Notes: a model not told the origin generated them from the sequence alone. Positions 38,288 to 48,483 are shown, numbered from the stretch's first letter. The stretch: 64,000 nt of DNA from an uncultured Dialister sp. (GCA_900314595.1 OMVW01000004.1:38300-102299); one strand, 5' to 3'. Program-made: numbers and translations.

Positions 38288-41200
38288 ATGCCCAAAAGCA
38301 AAATGTTCAGACCTGTGCAGATTGGTAAGAAGAAAAGATACACCTATGCCAGATCACAGGAAGTTCTGAAAATGCCGCATTTGCTCGACCTGCAGACCAA
38401 ATCCTACGAATGGTTCTGCCAGGAAGGGTTGAAGGATGTATTTGCGGATATTTCGCCAATTGAAGATGGTGCACATAAGTGGGCACTTTACTTTGGCAAT
38501 TATGAGTTCCGCGAAGGCAAATACAGCATCGAAAGATGCAAAGAGAAGGATATGACTTATTCTGCGCCTCTCTATGTCAATGTCTGCCTCCAGAACAAGG
38601 AAACCGGTGAACTAAAGGAACAGGATCTCTTCATGGGAGACTTCCCGATTATGACCGATACCGGTACGTTCGTTATCAATGGTGCAGAACGTGTCATCGT
38701 ATCCCAGCTGGTCCGTTCTCCCGGCGTGTACTACAAAAAAGAAAGAGATGCCTTTGATAAGGAAATCTACAGTGCCCAGCTGATTCCGAACCGCGGCGCC
38801 TGGATCGAACTGGAGTCTGATCCGTCCGGCTCCATTTCCGTCCGCATCGATCGTAACCGCAAGATGCCGGTTACCGTGCTTGTCCGCGCGCTCGGATATT
38901 CCTCCAATGATGAAATTCTGGAACTTTTTAACCACGATATCCACATCATTGAAACTCTGAAGAAGGATAATACTACTGACCGCAAGACCGCGCTTATTGA
39001 AATTTACCATAAGCTGCGCCCGGGCGAACCGGCTACCGAAGAAAGCGGTACTACACTCCTGAATAATTTCTTCTATGATCCCCGCCGTTACGATCTGGCA
39101 AAGGTAGGCCGCTACAAGCTGAACAAGAAGCTGGCCTGGAAGAACCGCCTCCGCGGCCACAAGACTGAAGGACCCATTGTTAATCAGGAAACCGGTGAAG
39201 TTGTCATCGAGGGTAATGCCACCATCGATGATGAAGCCATTGCAAAGATTGAGGAAAGCGGCGTATTCTCTTCCTTCGACCAGGTGGAAGTGATGACCCA
39301 GAAAGATGACAGTACCCCGGTCAAAGTCATCTGTTCTTCCGGCAATCGTGAAGATAATTACAGAATTCTTGAACGGTGCGACATCATTGCCTGCATCGAT
39401 TACCTGCTGAACATGATGCAGGGCTACGGCAAGAGCGACGACATCGATCATCTCGGCAACCGCCGTGTCCGCTGCGTGGGAGAACTGCTCCAGAACCAGT
39501 TCCGTATCGGCCTGACCCGTATGGAACGTGTCGTTCGTGAAAGAATGACCACCCAGGACCAGGACAAGATGACCCCGCAGGCCCTCGTTAATATCCGCCC
39601 CGTAGTGGCAGCCATCAAGGAATTCTTTGGTTCCTCCCAGCTGTCACAGTTCATGGACCAGACGAATCCGCTGGCTGAACTGACCCATAAGCGCCGTCTT
39701 TCCGCTCTCGGCCCCGGCGGCCTTTCCCGTGAACGCGCAGGGTTTGAAGTTCGCGACGTTCATTACTCCCATTACGGCCGTATGTGTCCGGTAGAAACCC
39801 CTGAAGGTCCGAACATCGGCCTGATTTCCTCCCTGTCCAACTACGGTATCATCAACAAGTACGGCCTGATTGAAACTCCGTACCGCCTGATCAATAAAGA
39901 CACCCATGCAGTTAGTGATGAATGCAAGTACGTAACCGCTGATATTGAAGAAGATAAAATCATTGCGCAGGCCTCTGAACCGCTGGATGAAGACGGACAT
40001 TTCGTACATAAGAATGTAGCGAGCCGTAGAGGTCCGGATGTACTGGAAGCAGAACCGGAAGAAGTAGACCTCATGGACGTATCTCCAAAACAGGTCGTTT
40101 CCATCGGTACATCCCTTATCCCGTTCCTCGAACACGATGACACAAACCGTGCCCTCATGGGTGCGAATATGCAGCGCCAGGCGGTGCCGCTGCTCCGCCC
40201 GGAAGCACCGCTTGTCGGAACCGGTATGGAATGGGTAGCCGGACAGGACTCCGGAGTCTGCATCCTTGCCAAACGCGGTGGTATTGTTGAACACGTCACA
40301 GGAAATAAGATTCTTGTCCGCGCAGATAATGGTGAACTGGATACTTATGAACTGATTAAATTCAAGCGCTCCAACCAGTCGACCTGTATTAACCAGCGTC
40401 CATGCGTATCCAACGGTGAACGTGTCGAAGCAGGAGCTACTCTGGCTGATGGCATGGCTACCGACCAGGGAGAACTGGCCCTCGGCCATAATGTGCTCGT
40501 TGCCTTTGTATCCTGGGAAGGGTACAACCACGAAGATGCTGTTCTGATTTCTGAACGTCTCTGCAAGGATGACCTTTATACCTCCATCCACATTGAAGAA
40601 CATCAATGCGATGCCCGCGATACAAAACTGGGTGAAGAATCCATTACCCGTGAACTTCCATCCGTTTCTGAAGATGCAGTGAAATACCTGGATGAAGACG
40701 GAGTCATCATGGTAGGTGCCGATGTCAGACCGGGAGATATCCTTGTCGGCAAAGTCACCCCGAAAGGTGAAACCGAGCTCACTCCTGAAGAAAGACTTCT
40801 GCGCGCTATCTTTGGTGATAAGGAAAGAGAAGTCCGCGATACCTCCCTGCGTGTTCCTCATGGCGAATTTGGCAAAGTCATTGAAGTCAAGAGATTCACC
40901 CGCGGAGATCCGAATGGAAACGAACTTCCTCCGGGCGTCAACCAGCAGATCGTCGTATACATCGCACAGAAACGAAAGATTCGTGAAGGCGATAAAATGG
41001 CCGGTCGTCACGGAAACAAGTGCGTATGCTCCAGAATCCTTCCTGTAGAAGATATGCCGTTTACTCCCGATGGACGTCCGGTAGACCTCGTACTCAATCC
41101 TCTGGGCGTACCATCCCGAATGAATATCGGCCAGATCCTGGAAATTCATCTCTCCTGGGCCTGCCACATGCTGGGTGAAGAAATTCACGAAGCCATGAAA

Positions 41201-42088
41201 GACCAGGATAAATATGAAGAAATGAAGCAGCGCCTCATCGACTGCGGCTATGATTTCGATAAATACGGCATGCCTGAACCGACCGAATCGGGCATCCACA
41301 TCGCGACCCCGGTATTCGATGGCTGCCGCGATGAAGACCTGGCAGCTACACTTAAGGCAGCAGGCCTCCCGGCAAACGCAAAGACCGACCTTTATGACGG
41401 ACGTACCGGTGAAAAACTGGACAATCAGGTCACTATCGGCTGGAAATACATGCTGAAACTCCATCACCTTGTCGATGATAAGATTCATGCCCGTTCTACC
41501 GGTCCATACTCCCTCGTTACCCAGCAGCCTCTGGGCGGCAAGGCACAGTTCGGCGGCCAGCGCTTCGGTGAAATGGAAGTCTGGGCACTGGAAGCATACG
41601 GCGCGGCTTACACCCTGCAGGAAATCCTGACCGTGAAGTCCGATGATGTCATTGGTCGTGTAAAGGCATATGAAAAGATCGTCAAGGGCGAAAATATTCC
41701 GAGCCCGGGCGTTCCGGAATCTTTCAAAGTACTGATGAAGGAACTCCAGTCCATTGGCCTCGATGTCCGTATCCTCAACGAAAATGGCGACGAAGTCGTC
41801 CTGAAAGAACTGGATGAAAGCGACCTTGAACAGGGCTATGGCGGTGGCGGAGAACGCTGGCGCAGAGAAGACGTCAAAGAAGCTATGGAAGGCGAATCTG
41901 CTGTGACCGAATCCAGAAACGCTATGGAAAGCTCCATGAACGGCGGCGAAGAAGCAGGCAGTGATGATGTCGCTTCCTTCAATGATACACTGGAAGCAGA
42001 AGTCAACGCTCCCATGGATGAAGAAGCCGGCTTTGGTGAAGAAGACATGAATATGGAAATGAGCCGTACTGACGGCCAGGACGAATAA
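38288..42088 (+). CDS. rpoB: DNA-directed RNA polymerase subunit beta
   Basis: The 1266-residue beta subunit starts at ATG 38288 (MPKSKMFRPVQIGKKKRYTY) after GAGGCGAGGA; a longer in-frame ATG at 38231 adds 19 residues unlike the family. The rifampicin region near 447-480 reads SSQLSQFMDQTNPLAEL then THKRRLSALGPGGL, with the residues at E. coli 516, 526 and 531 unchanged, so no rifampicin-resistance change is seen. The conserved GRHGNKC and QQPLGGKAQFGGQRFGEME segments are present. The C-terminus is an acidic extension after the usual end. rplJ/rplL do not precede it, which is unusual; it has its own promoter. Confidence 0.97.
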   Translation: MPKSKMFRPVQIGKKKRYTYARSQEVLKMPHLLDLQTKSYEWFCQEGLKDVFADISPIEDGAHKWALYFGNYEFREGKYSIERCKEKDMTYSAPLYVNVCLQNKETGELKEQDLFMGDFPIMTDTGTFVINGAERVIVSQLVRSPGVYYKKERDAFDKEIYSAQLIPNRGAWIELESDPSGSISVRIDRNRKMPVTVLVRALGYSSNDEILELFNHDIHIIETLKKDNTTDRKTALIEIYHKLRPGEPATEESGTTLLNNFFYDPRRYDLAKVGRYKLNKKLAWKNRLRGHKTEGPIVNQETGEVVIEGNATIDDEAIAKIEESGVFSSFDQVEVMTQKDDSTPVKVICSSGNREDNYRILERCDIIACIDYLLNMMQGYGKSDDIDHLGNRRVRCVGELLQNQFRIGLTRMERVVRERMTTQDQDKMTPQALVNIRPVVAAIKEFFGSSQLSQFMDQTNPLAELTHKRRLSALGPGGLSRERAGFEVRDVHYSHYGRMCPVETPEGPNIGLISSLSNYGIINKYGLIETPYRLINKDTHAVSDECKYVTADIEEDKIIAQASEPLDEDGHFVHKNVASRRGPDVLEAEPEEVDLMDVSPKQVVSIGTSLIPFLEHDDTNRALMGANMQRQAVPLLRPEAPLVGTGMEWVAGQDSGVCILAKRGGIVEHVTGNKILVRADNGELDTYELIKFKRSNQSTCINQRPCVSNGERVEAGATLADGMATDQGELALGHNVLVAFVSWEGYNHEDAVLISERLCKDDLYTSIHIEEHQCDARDTKLGEESITRELPSVSEDAVKYLDEDGVIMVGADVRPGDILVGKVTPKGETELTPEERLLRAIFGDKEREVRDTSLRVPHGEFGKVIEVKRFTRGDPNGNELPPGVNQQIVVYIAQKRKIREGDKMAGRHGNKCVCSRILPVEDMPFTPDGRPVDLVLNPLGVPSRMNIGQILEIHLSWACHMLGEEIHEAMKDQDKYEEMKQRLIDCGYDFDKYGMPEPTESGIHIATPVFDGCRDEDLAATLKAAGLPANAKTDLYDGRTGEKLDNQVTIGWKYMLKLHHLVDDKIHARSTGPYSLVTQQPLGGKAQFGGQRFGEMEVWALEAYGAAYTLQEILTVKSDDVIGRVKAYEKIVKGENIPSPGVPESFKVLMKELQSIGLDVRILNENGDEVVLKELDESDLEQGYGGGGERWRREDVKEAMEGESAVTESRNAMESSMNGGEEAGSDDVASFNDTLEAEVNAPMDEEAGFGEEDMNMEMSRTDGQDE

Positions 42089-42108
42089 CCGGAAAGGAGA
42101 CTACTCAA

Positions 42109-45100
42109 TTGTTAGATGTAAACGAATTTGATTCCATGAAAATCGGCATCGCCTCTCCGGAAAAGATCCTTGAATGGTCTCATGGTGAAGTAACGAAGCC
42201 GGAAACAATCAATTACAGGACCCTGAAGGCAGAAACTGACGGGCTCTTCTGTGAAAAGATTTTTGGACCGACCAAAGACTGGGAATGCAAATGCGGCAAA
42301 TACAAGAAGATGCGTTACAGAGGCACCGTCTGCGACAAGTGCGGTGTCGAAGTCACCTCTTCCAAAGTACGTCGTGAGAGGATGGGTCACATTCAGCTTG
42401 CCTGCCCGGTATCTCATATCTGGTACTTCAAAGGTACCCCGTCCCGGATTGGTCTGATCCTTGAAATTTCCCCCAGACAGCTTGAAAGAGTCCTCTATTT
42501 CGCAGCCTATATCGTTATCGATCCGGGTGAAACGAACCTTCTGAAAAAGCAGGTCCTCAATGAACAGGAATACCAGGAAGCCCTTGCCACCTATGGCAAA
42601 GGTTCCTTCAAGGCACAGATGGGTGCAGAAGCCATCCAGAAGCTCCTGAAAGAACTTGATCTGAAAGAACTCGAAGCTGCTTTGAAGAAAGAAATTGAAG
42701 AAGGCAGCGGCCAGCGCAGAGTGAAATGCATTCGCCGTCTTGAAGAAGTCGAAGCTTTCCTTCATTCCGGAAACAAACCGGAATGGATGATCCTTACCGT
42801 CCTTCCGGTCATTCCACCGGAACTGCGTCCTATGGTCCAGCTCGATGGCGGCCGTTTCGCTACCTCCGATCTGAATGACCTTTATCGCCGTGTCATCAAC
42901 AGAAACAACCGTCTGAAGAGACTGATGGAACTGGGTGCACCGGAAATCATCATCAGAAATGAAAAGCGTATGCTCCAGGAAGCCGTCGATGCCCTCATCG
43001 ACAACGGCCGCAGGGGACGCGCCGTATCCGGCCCGGGAAACAGACCGCTGAAATCCCTCTCCGATATGCTGAAGGGCAAACAGGGCCGTTTCCGTCAGAA
43101 CCTTCTCGGCAAACGCGTTGACTATTCCGGCCGTTCCGTAATCGTTGTCGGTCCGGAACTGAAAATGTACCAGTGCGGCCTGCCGAAGGCTATGGCTATC
43201 GAACTCTTCAAACCTTTCATCATGCATGAACTGATTAAGAGAGGCGTAGCCAATAACCTGAAAGCTGCCAGAAAGAAAGTCGATAAACTGGCGCCTGAAG
43301 TCTGGGATGTCCTGGGCGATGTCATTAAGGAACACCCGGTACTCCTGAACCGCGCACCGACCCTTCACAGACTGGGCATTCAGGCCTTCGAACCGATTCT
43401 TTGGGAAGGCCGTGCCATCAAGCTGCATCCGCTCGTATGCCCCGGCTACAATGCGGACTTCGATGGTGACCAGATGGCCTGCCATCTGCCGCTGTCCGTG
43501 GAAGCGCAGGCGGAAGCAAGAACCCTCATGCTTTCCATCAATAACATCCTTTCTACCAAGGATGGCAAACCTGTCGCTATTCCTTCTCAGGATATGATCC
43601 TCGGTTCCTACTACCTTACCATTGTAGAAACCGCCAATGATAAAAAGGTCGAATTTACAGAAGAGGAAAAGAAAGCTAATCCTCATGCAAAATTCGATCC
43701 CATGAAAGAATGGAAAAAGGCAGAAGACGAAATGGATACTTCCCGTCTCCATGCCTACATCGGTTATGACGAAGTCATGCTGGCTTATGCACTCCATGAA
43801 ATCCGCATCCATGATTTCATTAAAGTGCGCATTCCGAAAGAAGATCGTCCGGATGGTTTCAATGATGATGACAAAGATCTCGTCATTACCACTCCGGGCC
43901 GCCTGATTTTCAACTATGCCATCCCAAGAGAACTCCGCTTCTTCTATAAGCGTCATGAAAAGAGAACAGATGAAAACGGAAACAATTATGAAGTCGTGAA
44001 TAACGGCCTCGGTGTTACAATCGGCAAGAAGCAGATGGGCAAGCTCGTCAACGACTGCTTCAAGAAACTGGGATTCAAAGCAACCGGCGACCTTCTGGAC
44101 TCCGTCAAGGCACTTGGCTTCCATTATGCTCTCGTTTCCGGTATTTCCATCGGCATTTACGATGTCGCTGTACCTCCGGAAAAGAATGCCATTCTGGCAG
44201 ATGGGGACAAACAGGTCGAAGCCATTAAAAAGTCTTACCGCCGCGGCTTCATGACCAACGATGAAAGATACAAGCAGGTCGTTTCCGTCTGGTCTAGAAA
44301 GACCGATGAAGTCGGTGCGAAGATGAAGAGCTCCATGGTGAAGTTCAACCCGCTGACCATGATGGCCCAATCCGGTGCCCGTGGTAACGATAACCAGATC
44401 CGTCAGCTGGCAGGCATGCGCGGCCTGATTGCCGATACCTCAGGTAAGACAGTAGAACTGCCGGTTAAGGCAAACTTCCGTGAAGGCCTGACAGTCCTTG
44501 ATTACTTCACCTCCTCCCACGGCGCCCGTAAAGGTCTGGCAGATACGGCACTCCGTACCGCAGACTCCGGCTATCTGACCCGTCGTCTGGTCGATGTATC
44601 CCAGGATGTCATCGTTCGCGAAGAAGACTGTGATGTACAGGTTTTGAACTTCGACAGGGAACAGAGCATTATTGCTTCCCAGCCGGAAGTCAAGAATACT
44701 ATTTTCCGCCTGAAACCGAAACTCCTCGGTGCAGTACTCGATGAAGATGTGATTGACCGGAGAAACGGCAATATCCTTCTCGTCAAGGGCAAGACACTGG
44801 ATGCCGATGATGTGACCCTTCTCAACCATCATCTTGTGGAATCCATCACTGTCGTTATCCCGTCTGCCGAGGAGGGGGATGAAGCGGAAAAACCGCAAAC
44901 CTTTGATCTCGGTACAGCTGACGCAGTCAAAGAATACAACCGTGCTATGCGCCATCACCTTACTGTCCATTTCGCAGGCAAGAAGCTGGAAGACGATGCT
45001 CTTGACCGTGAAGGCCGTGTAGTCCTTCCTGCTGGTACTGTAATCGATGCAGAAGCTGCTGAAAAAATCCTTTCCTCTGACATTCCGGTCATCCGTGTCC

Positions 45101-46257
45101 GTATGGATCAGATGGAAGGCGTAGAAGTCACCAAGATTGATGATAATGGACAGCCTATCGAATCTCTGGCAGACCGCATTGCAGGCCGCTGCCCGCTGGA
45201 AGATGTGGTCAATCCGGATACTGGCGAAGTGATTGCTAAGAAGAATGAAGAAATCACTGACGACCAGGCAGAAGAAATCCAGAAATATTATGATAAGCTT
45301 ACCGTTCGCTCCATCCTGACCTGCCACTCCGCTCATGGCGTCTGCGCCAAGTGCTATGGCAGAAACCTGGCAACCGGCCGTCACGTGGAAATCGGTGAAG
45401 CGGTGGGAATCATCGCTGCCCAGTCCATCGGTGAACCTGGTACCCAGCTGACCATGCGTACCTTCCATACCGGCGGCGTAGCATCGGCAGAAGATATTAC
45501 CCAGGGTCTTCCACGTGTCGAAGAATTGTTCGAAGCACGTAAACCGAAGGGCAATGCCATTATTTCCAGAATTGCCGGCACTGTTTCCATCACCAACGCG
45601 GAAGATAACCCGAACGTCAAGGTCATCACTATTACCAATGATGAAGAAACAGAGAGCGAAAAGATTCCGGTAGCCAAGAAGATTTCCGTCACTGAAGGTC
45701 AGCACATCGAATCAGGCACCCGCCTCTTTGAAGGTAATATCAATCCTCATGATATCCTGGCAGTCCTCGGCGTACAGGCCACCCAGAACTATATCGTTAA
45801 AGAAGTCCAGAAGGTTTATCGCAGCCAGGGCGTTGAAATCAATGATAAACACATTGAAATCATCGTTCACCAGATGCTCCGCAAGATCAAAATCATTGAA
45901 CCGGGCGATTCCGGCTGGCTTCCGGGCGAGACCGTGGATATCGTGGCATATCGCGCTACCAATGGACGTCTTGAAGACGAAGGCAGGAAGAAAGCTGTCG
46001 GTGAAAATCTGCTTCTCGGTACTACCAAGGCAGCTCTCGCTACAGATTCCTTCCTCTCTGCCGCATCCTTCCAGGAAACCACCCGCGTACTTACTGAAGC
46101 CGCTATTAAAGGCAAGGAAGATCCGCTGCTGGGCCTGAAAGAAAACGTTATTATCGGCAAACTCATTCCTGCCGGTACCGGCATGAGCCGTTACCGCAAG
46201 CTCAATGTGGTTCACAACGATGAACCCGCTGCAGCATCTGCAGAAAGTGCGGAATGA
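42109..46257 (+). CDS. rpoC: DNA-directed RNA polymerase subunit beta'
   Basis: The 1382-residue subunit starts at TTG 42109, 20 bp after rpoB, preceded by GGAAAGGAGA. It has the N-terminal zinc site (CKCGKYKKM and VCDKCGVE, about 61-80), the catalytic NADFDGDQMA near 448-457 and the second zinc site (CHSAHGVCAKCYG) near 1069-1081. It is some 150-180 residues longer than typical Firmicutes beta'. The extra length lies between about 850 and 1015 and contains two similar repeats (DEDVIDRRNGNILLVKGKTL and DDALDREGRVVLPAGTVI), a likely lineage-specific insertion. rpsL/rpsG do not follow. Confidence 0.97.
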   Translation: MLDVNEFDSMKIGIASPEKILEWSHGEVTKPETINYRTLKAETDGLFCEKIFGPTKDWECKCGKYKKMRYRGTVCDKCGVEVTSSKVRRERMGHIQLACPVSHIWYFKGTPSRIGLILEISPRQLERVLYFAAYIVIDPGETNLLKKQVLNEQEYQEALATYGKGSFKAQMGAEAIQKLLKELDLKELEAALKKEIEEGSGQRRVKCIRRLEEVEAFLHSGNKPEWMILTVLPVIPPELRPMVQLDGGRFATSDLNDLYRRVINRNNRLKRLMELGAPEIIIRNEKRMLQEAVDALIDNGRRGRAVSGPGNRPLKSLSDMLKGKQGRFRQNLLGKRVDYSGRSVIVVGPELKMYQCGLPKAMAIELFKPFIMHELIKRGVANNLKAARKKVDKLAPEVWDVLGDVIKEHPVLLNRAPTLHRLGIQAFEPILWEGRAIKLHPLVCPGYNADFDGDQMACHLPLSVEAQAEARTLMLSINNILSTKDGKPVAIPSQDMILGSYYLTIVETANDKKVEFTEEEKKANPHAKFDPMKEWKKAEDEMDTSRLHAYIGYDEVMLAYALHEIRIHDFIKVRIPKEDRPDGFNDDDKDLVITTPGRLIFNYAIPRELRFFYKRHEKRTDENGNNYEVVNNGLGVTIGKKQMGKLVNDCFKKLGFKATGDLLDSVKALGFHYALVSGISIGIYDVAVPPEKNAILADGDKQVEAIKKSYRRGFMTNDERYKQVVSVWSRKTDEVGAKMKSSMVKFNPLTMMAQSGARGNDNQIRQLAGMRGLIADTSGKTVELPVKANFREGLTVLDYFTSSHGARKGLADTALRTADSGYLTRRLVDVSQDVIVREEDCDVQVLNFDREQSIIASQPEVKNTIFRLKPKLLGAVLDEDVIDRRNGNILLVKGKTLDADDVTLLNHHLVESITVVIPSAEEGDEAEKPQTFDLGTADAVKEYNRAMRHHLTVHFAGKKLEDDALDREGRVVLPAGTVIDAEAAEKILSSDIPVIRVRMDQMEGVEVTKIDDNGQPIESLADRIAGRCPLEDVVNPDTGEVIAKKNEEITDDQAEEIQKYYDKLTVRSILTCHSAHGVCAKCYGRNLATGRHVEIGEAVGIIAAQSIGEPGTQLTMRTFHTGGVASAEDITQGLPRVEELFEARKPKGNAIISRIAGTVSITNAEDNPNVKVITITNDEETESEKIPVAKKISVTEGQHIESGTRLFEGNINPHDILAVLGVQATQNYIVKEVQKVYRSQGVEINDKHIEIIVHQMLRKIKIIEPGDSGWLPGETVDIVAYRATNGRLEDEGRKKAVGENLLLGTTKAALATDSFLSAASFQETTRVLTEAAIKGKEDPLLGLKENVIIGKLIPAGTGMSRYRKLNVVHNDEPAAASAESAE

Positions 46258-46270
46258 TTCAGTCGTAAAT

Positions 46271-46304
46271 AAAAAACATCGGACAATTTGTCCGATGTTT
46301 TTTT
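46271..46304 (+). terminator. Terminator of rpoBC
   Basis: AAAAAACATCGGACAA pairs with TTGTCCGATGTTTTTTT, 14 bp after the stop. Confidence 0.95.
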
Positions 46305-46521
46305 GTCTTTTTTCAAATACAGGGGAGAAAAGGAATGGAAAAGGGATGGTATGGCCCGGATCAAAGGCCGGTTTTATGGAACCGGACCGATATGTTGTCA
46401 TATGAAGCACAATCCTGCAGAACGATGCTGCGGCGGCATGACGTCGGAAGCCATGAATGCAGCCGGCCCGCTCCGCGGTGGAGAATACGGATTCCATATT
46501 TCCGTCCGGTGTAAATCCTAC

Positions 46522-46550
46522 TTGCGGGATTCTTCAATTTTTTCTACAAT
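46522..46550 (+). promoter_or_regulatory. Promoter of exported protein pair
   Basis: TTGCGG (46522-46527) and TACAAT (46545-46550), 17-bp spacer, 39 bp before the start. The rest of the gap after rpoC (46305-46521) shows no supported gene. Confidence 0.7.
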
Positions 46551-46588
46551 AAAAGAAATAACAAGCTGGATTCATGGAAGGAGTTTGT

Positions 46589-47371
46589 ATGCTTCATACT
46601 CTTCGAAATATTACGCTTGCCCTGGCACTTGCAGCGGGGGCAGTGGCACTTGCTGCGGCAGAGGACCTCACCATCGATGGCCTTGGCACGATCCCTTTCG
46701 GGCGGGAGGTCACGGTCACCGACGGGGGGCATACGGCCATCAATCGGTTCTTCATAGACAGCTCTCATCAAAAGGACTACGGGAAGACGGCCAATGCTGC
46801 CATGTGGTCGGTCCTTACGGTGCCGCCGGGGATGCAGCTCTATCCCGAAAAACCGCCATATCCTTATGATTCACTTCATATTTACCAGCTGAAAAAATCG
46901 AAAGTGAAAGGACTTTACACAGCATCCCTTTTTGTTATCCGGGGGACAGAAGAAGAATTCTTTCATGAGGGAAAGAAAAGGAATGCATCTTTCTGGAAAA
47001 ATGCATTCCGGGAAGATGCAGGACGTCCTACATCCCTCTTTGGCCTGCCAAAGATTCAGCTGTCCGAATTTCAGGATCTCCTTGACCATGTAATGGAAGA
47101 AAAGGGCGGCAAGGGGCATGTGCGGATTCAGGCTTTCGAGCCCTGGCGCGCCTATAAAGCGGATGATGGCACATACCACTGGGCGCAGGAGGCACGCATT
47201 GTCATGACCAATGAAAAGGGGCTTTCGTTCCCCATGTGGATTTATTCAGCGCTTTTCAAAGAAAAGGACAATTATTTCCTCATTCTTACTATCGGCAGCC
47301 ATGCCACTGCTGAGGAAATGGAAAAAGTTCTGCTTTATGGATATTATCAATTGAAAAGGAGTGAAGGCTGA
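46589..47371 (+). CDS. Exported protein of unknown function, first of a pair
   Basis: The 260-residue protein begins with a Sec signal peptide (MLHTLRNITLALALAAGAVA, cleavage near LAAAE at 24-26). The mature part has no motif I recognise; it includes TIDGLGTIPFGREVTV and a tail rich in charged residues ending YGYYQLKRSEG. I chose ATG 46589, 5 bp after GGAAGGAG; an ATG 15 bp upstream is overlapped by that ribosome site. The next gene starts on the last base of its stop codon, so both are translated together. The similar size and shared export suggest a common function in the envelope. Confidence 0.78.
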   Translation: MLHTLRNITLALALAAGAVALAAAEDLTIDGLGTIPFGREVTVTDGGHTAINRFFIDSSHQKDYGKTANAAMWSVLTVPPGMQLYPEKPPYPYDSLHIYQLKKSKVKGLYTASLFVIRGTEEEFFHEGKKRNASFWKNAFREDAGRPTSLFGLPKIQLSEFQDLLDHVMEEKGGKGHVRIQAFEPWRAYKADDGTYHWAQEARIVMTNEKGLSFPMWIYSALFKEKDNYFLILTIGSHATAEEMEKVLLYGYYQLKRSEG

Positions 47372-48147
47372 TGAAAAAAATAGCATCCCTCCTTATGACG
47401 GCGGTCCTTTTCATGGGCGCAAGCGCTGCGGCCTATGATTTTCAGGCACTGGCAGAAAAGAACCTGCCGGACCGGTTTACCTATAAAGATATTCCTGGTA
47501 CGCAGACGATTCCCTTTGCAGGAGGAGAAGTGCCTTACCAGCTGGGGCAGCTTGCGGTTAATCTGAACAGCGCGAAAAAGTTCTCTTCCGGTTACATCAT
47601 CCGGACCCGGCTTCCCCAGAAGTCAGCCAAAATGATGATGCCATTTTTTGCCATGAATCTGGGAGAAGAGCAGTGGAAAGTCCTTACTGAGGTTAATCGC
47701 GCTTTTCTGGATCCGGAATCAACTCTTCGCAAAGATATGGAAAAGACCATGATGGGCCTTGCCATCAATGCCATGGGTCCTCTGGCTGAAAAGAACGTAA
47801 CAGTGGAAATATCCAGTGAAGAGCCTCTCCGCCGTCTTGCAGGCAATGAATCTTACGTACTGACTGCCGGCGCCCGGGTCATTTATAACGAAGAAGGACT
47901 TATCCTTCCTATGTATACGAGAGCCTATCTCTTCCCGAGCGAGGACAGGAAATATCTGGATGTGCTCATGCTGTTCACTCCGGATGAAGGCAAAGGACCC
48001 CTTATTTATGCCATTGACGACCTGGCAAAAATTGCTGCTAAAGAGGAACTGCTTGGCAAGCGCCAGTACATGGATCTGGGAGAAATCCTGGGTGACAGTC
48101 AGAAGAGAAGGGCAGAGCGGGAAAAGCAGGCATCGGAAAGTAAATAG
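47371..48147 (+). CDS. Exported protein of unknown function, second of a pair
   Basis: The 258-residue protein has a signal peptide (MKKIASLLMTAVLFMGASAA, cleavage after SAAA near 22). The mature part contains IPGTQTIPFAGGEVPYQLGQ and ARVIYNEEGLILPMYTRAYLF, which loosely echo TIPFGREVTV and ARIVMTNEKGLSFPMWIYSALF in the preceding protein, so the two may be paralogues. The ending is a charged helix. No family is recognised. A terminator follows at 48164. Confidence 0.78.
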   Translation: MKKIASLLMTAVLFMGASAAAYDFQALAEKNLPDRFTYKDIPGTQTIPFAGGEVPYQLGQLAVNLNSAKKFSSGYIIRTRLPQKSAKMMMPFFAMNLGEEQWKVLTEVNRAFLDPESTLRKDMEKTMMGLAINAMGPLAEKNVTVEISSEEPLRRLAGNESYVLTAGARVIYNEEGLILPMYTRAYLFPSEDRKYLDVLMLFTPDEGKGPLIYAIDDLAKIAAKEELLGKRQYMDLGEILGDSQKRRAEREKQASESK

Positions 48148-48163
48148 TGAGAAATATGGATTT

Positions 48164-48201
48164 CATCAGGTTAACCGGTTTTCCGGATAACCTGATTTTT
48201 T
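48164..48201 (+). terminator. Terminator of the exported-protein pair
   Basis: ATCAGGTTAACCGG / CCGGATAACCTGAT stem followed by TTTTTT. Confidence 0.93.
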
Positions 48202-48336
48202 ATTGGAATTTTCAAGAAATATCATTCATCATGACAGATGTTGTCTCAGGTGGGTGATATACTATGACCGTAAAAGGCAAAGGAGGGAGTAAAAACAATA
48301 GAAGCGGATTTCCGGTAGTCAAAGGAAGGGGAGTCA

Positions 48337-48462
48337 ATGAAAAAAGCATCATTTATCATTTCCCTGGCGGCGCTGATCTTGTCCATCATCAATCTGTATA
48401 ACGCCGTCAATGGCCTGGGAGGAGGACTTAAGAGGAGAGAAAGCACGGTTGAAAAAGGATAA
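48337..48462 (+). CDS. Very small membrane protein (41 aa)
   Basis: The frame starts MKKASFIISLAALILSIINL, a single hydrophobic helix, and continues with AVNGLGGGLKRRESTVEKG. A strong AAGGAAGGGGAG ribosome site precedes the ATG. An extended -10 promoter (TGA-TATACT, 48255-48263) lies about 75 bp upstream. It is close to a small HTH gene 21 bp downstream, likely cotranscribed. No family is recognised; it could be a single-pass regulatory peptide. Confidence 0.55.
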   Translation: MKKASFIISLAALILSIINLYNAVNGLGGGLKRRESTVEKG

Positions 48463-48483
48463 GGCTGAAGCCGAAGGAGGACT

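Noticed and set aside
46288..46869. 193-codon frame overlapping the first exported-protein gene
   Set aside because: It shares 280 bp with a signal-peptide gene in another frame and has no ribosome site or family match.
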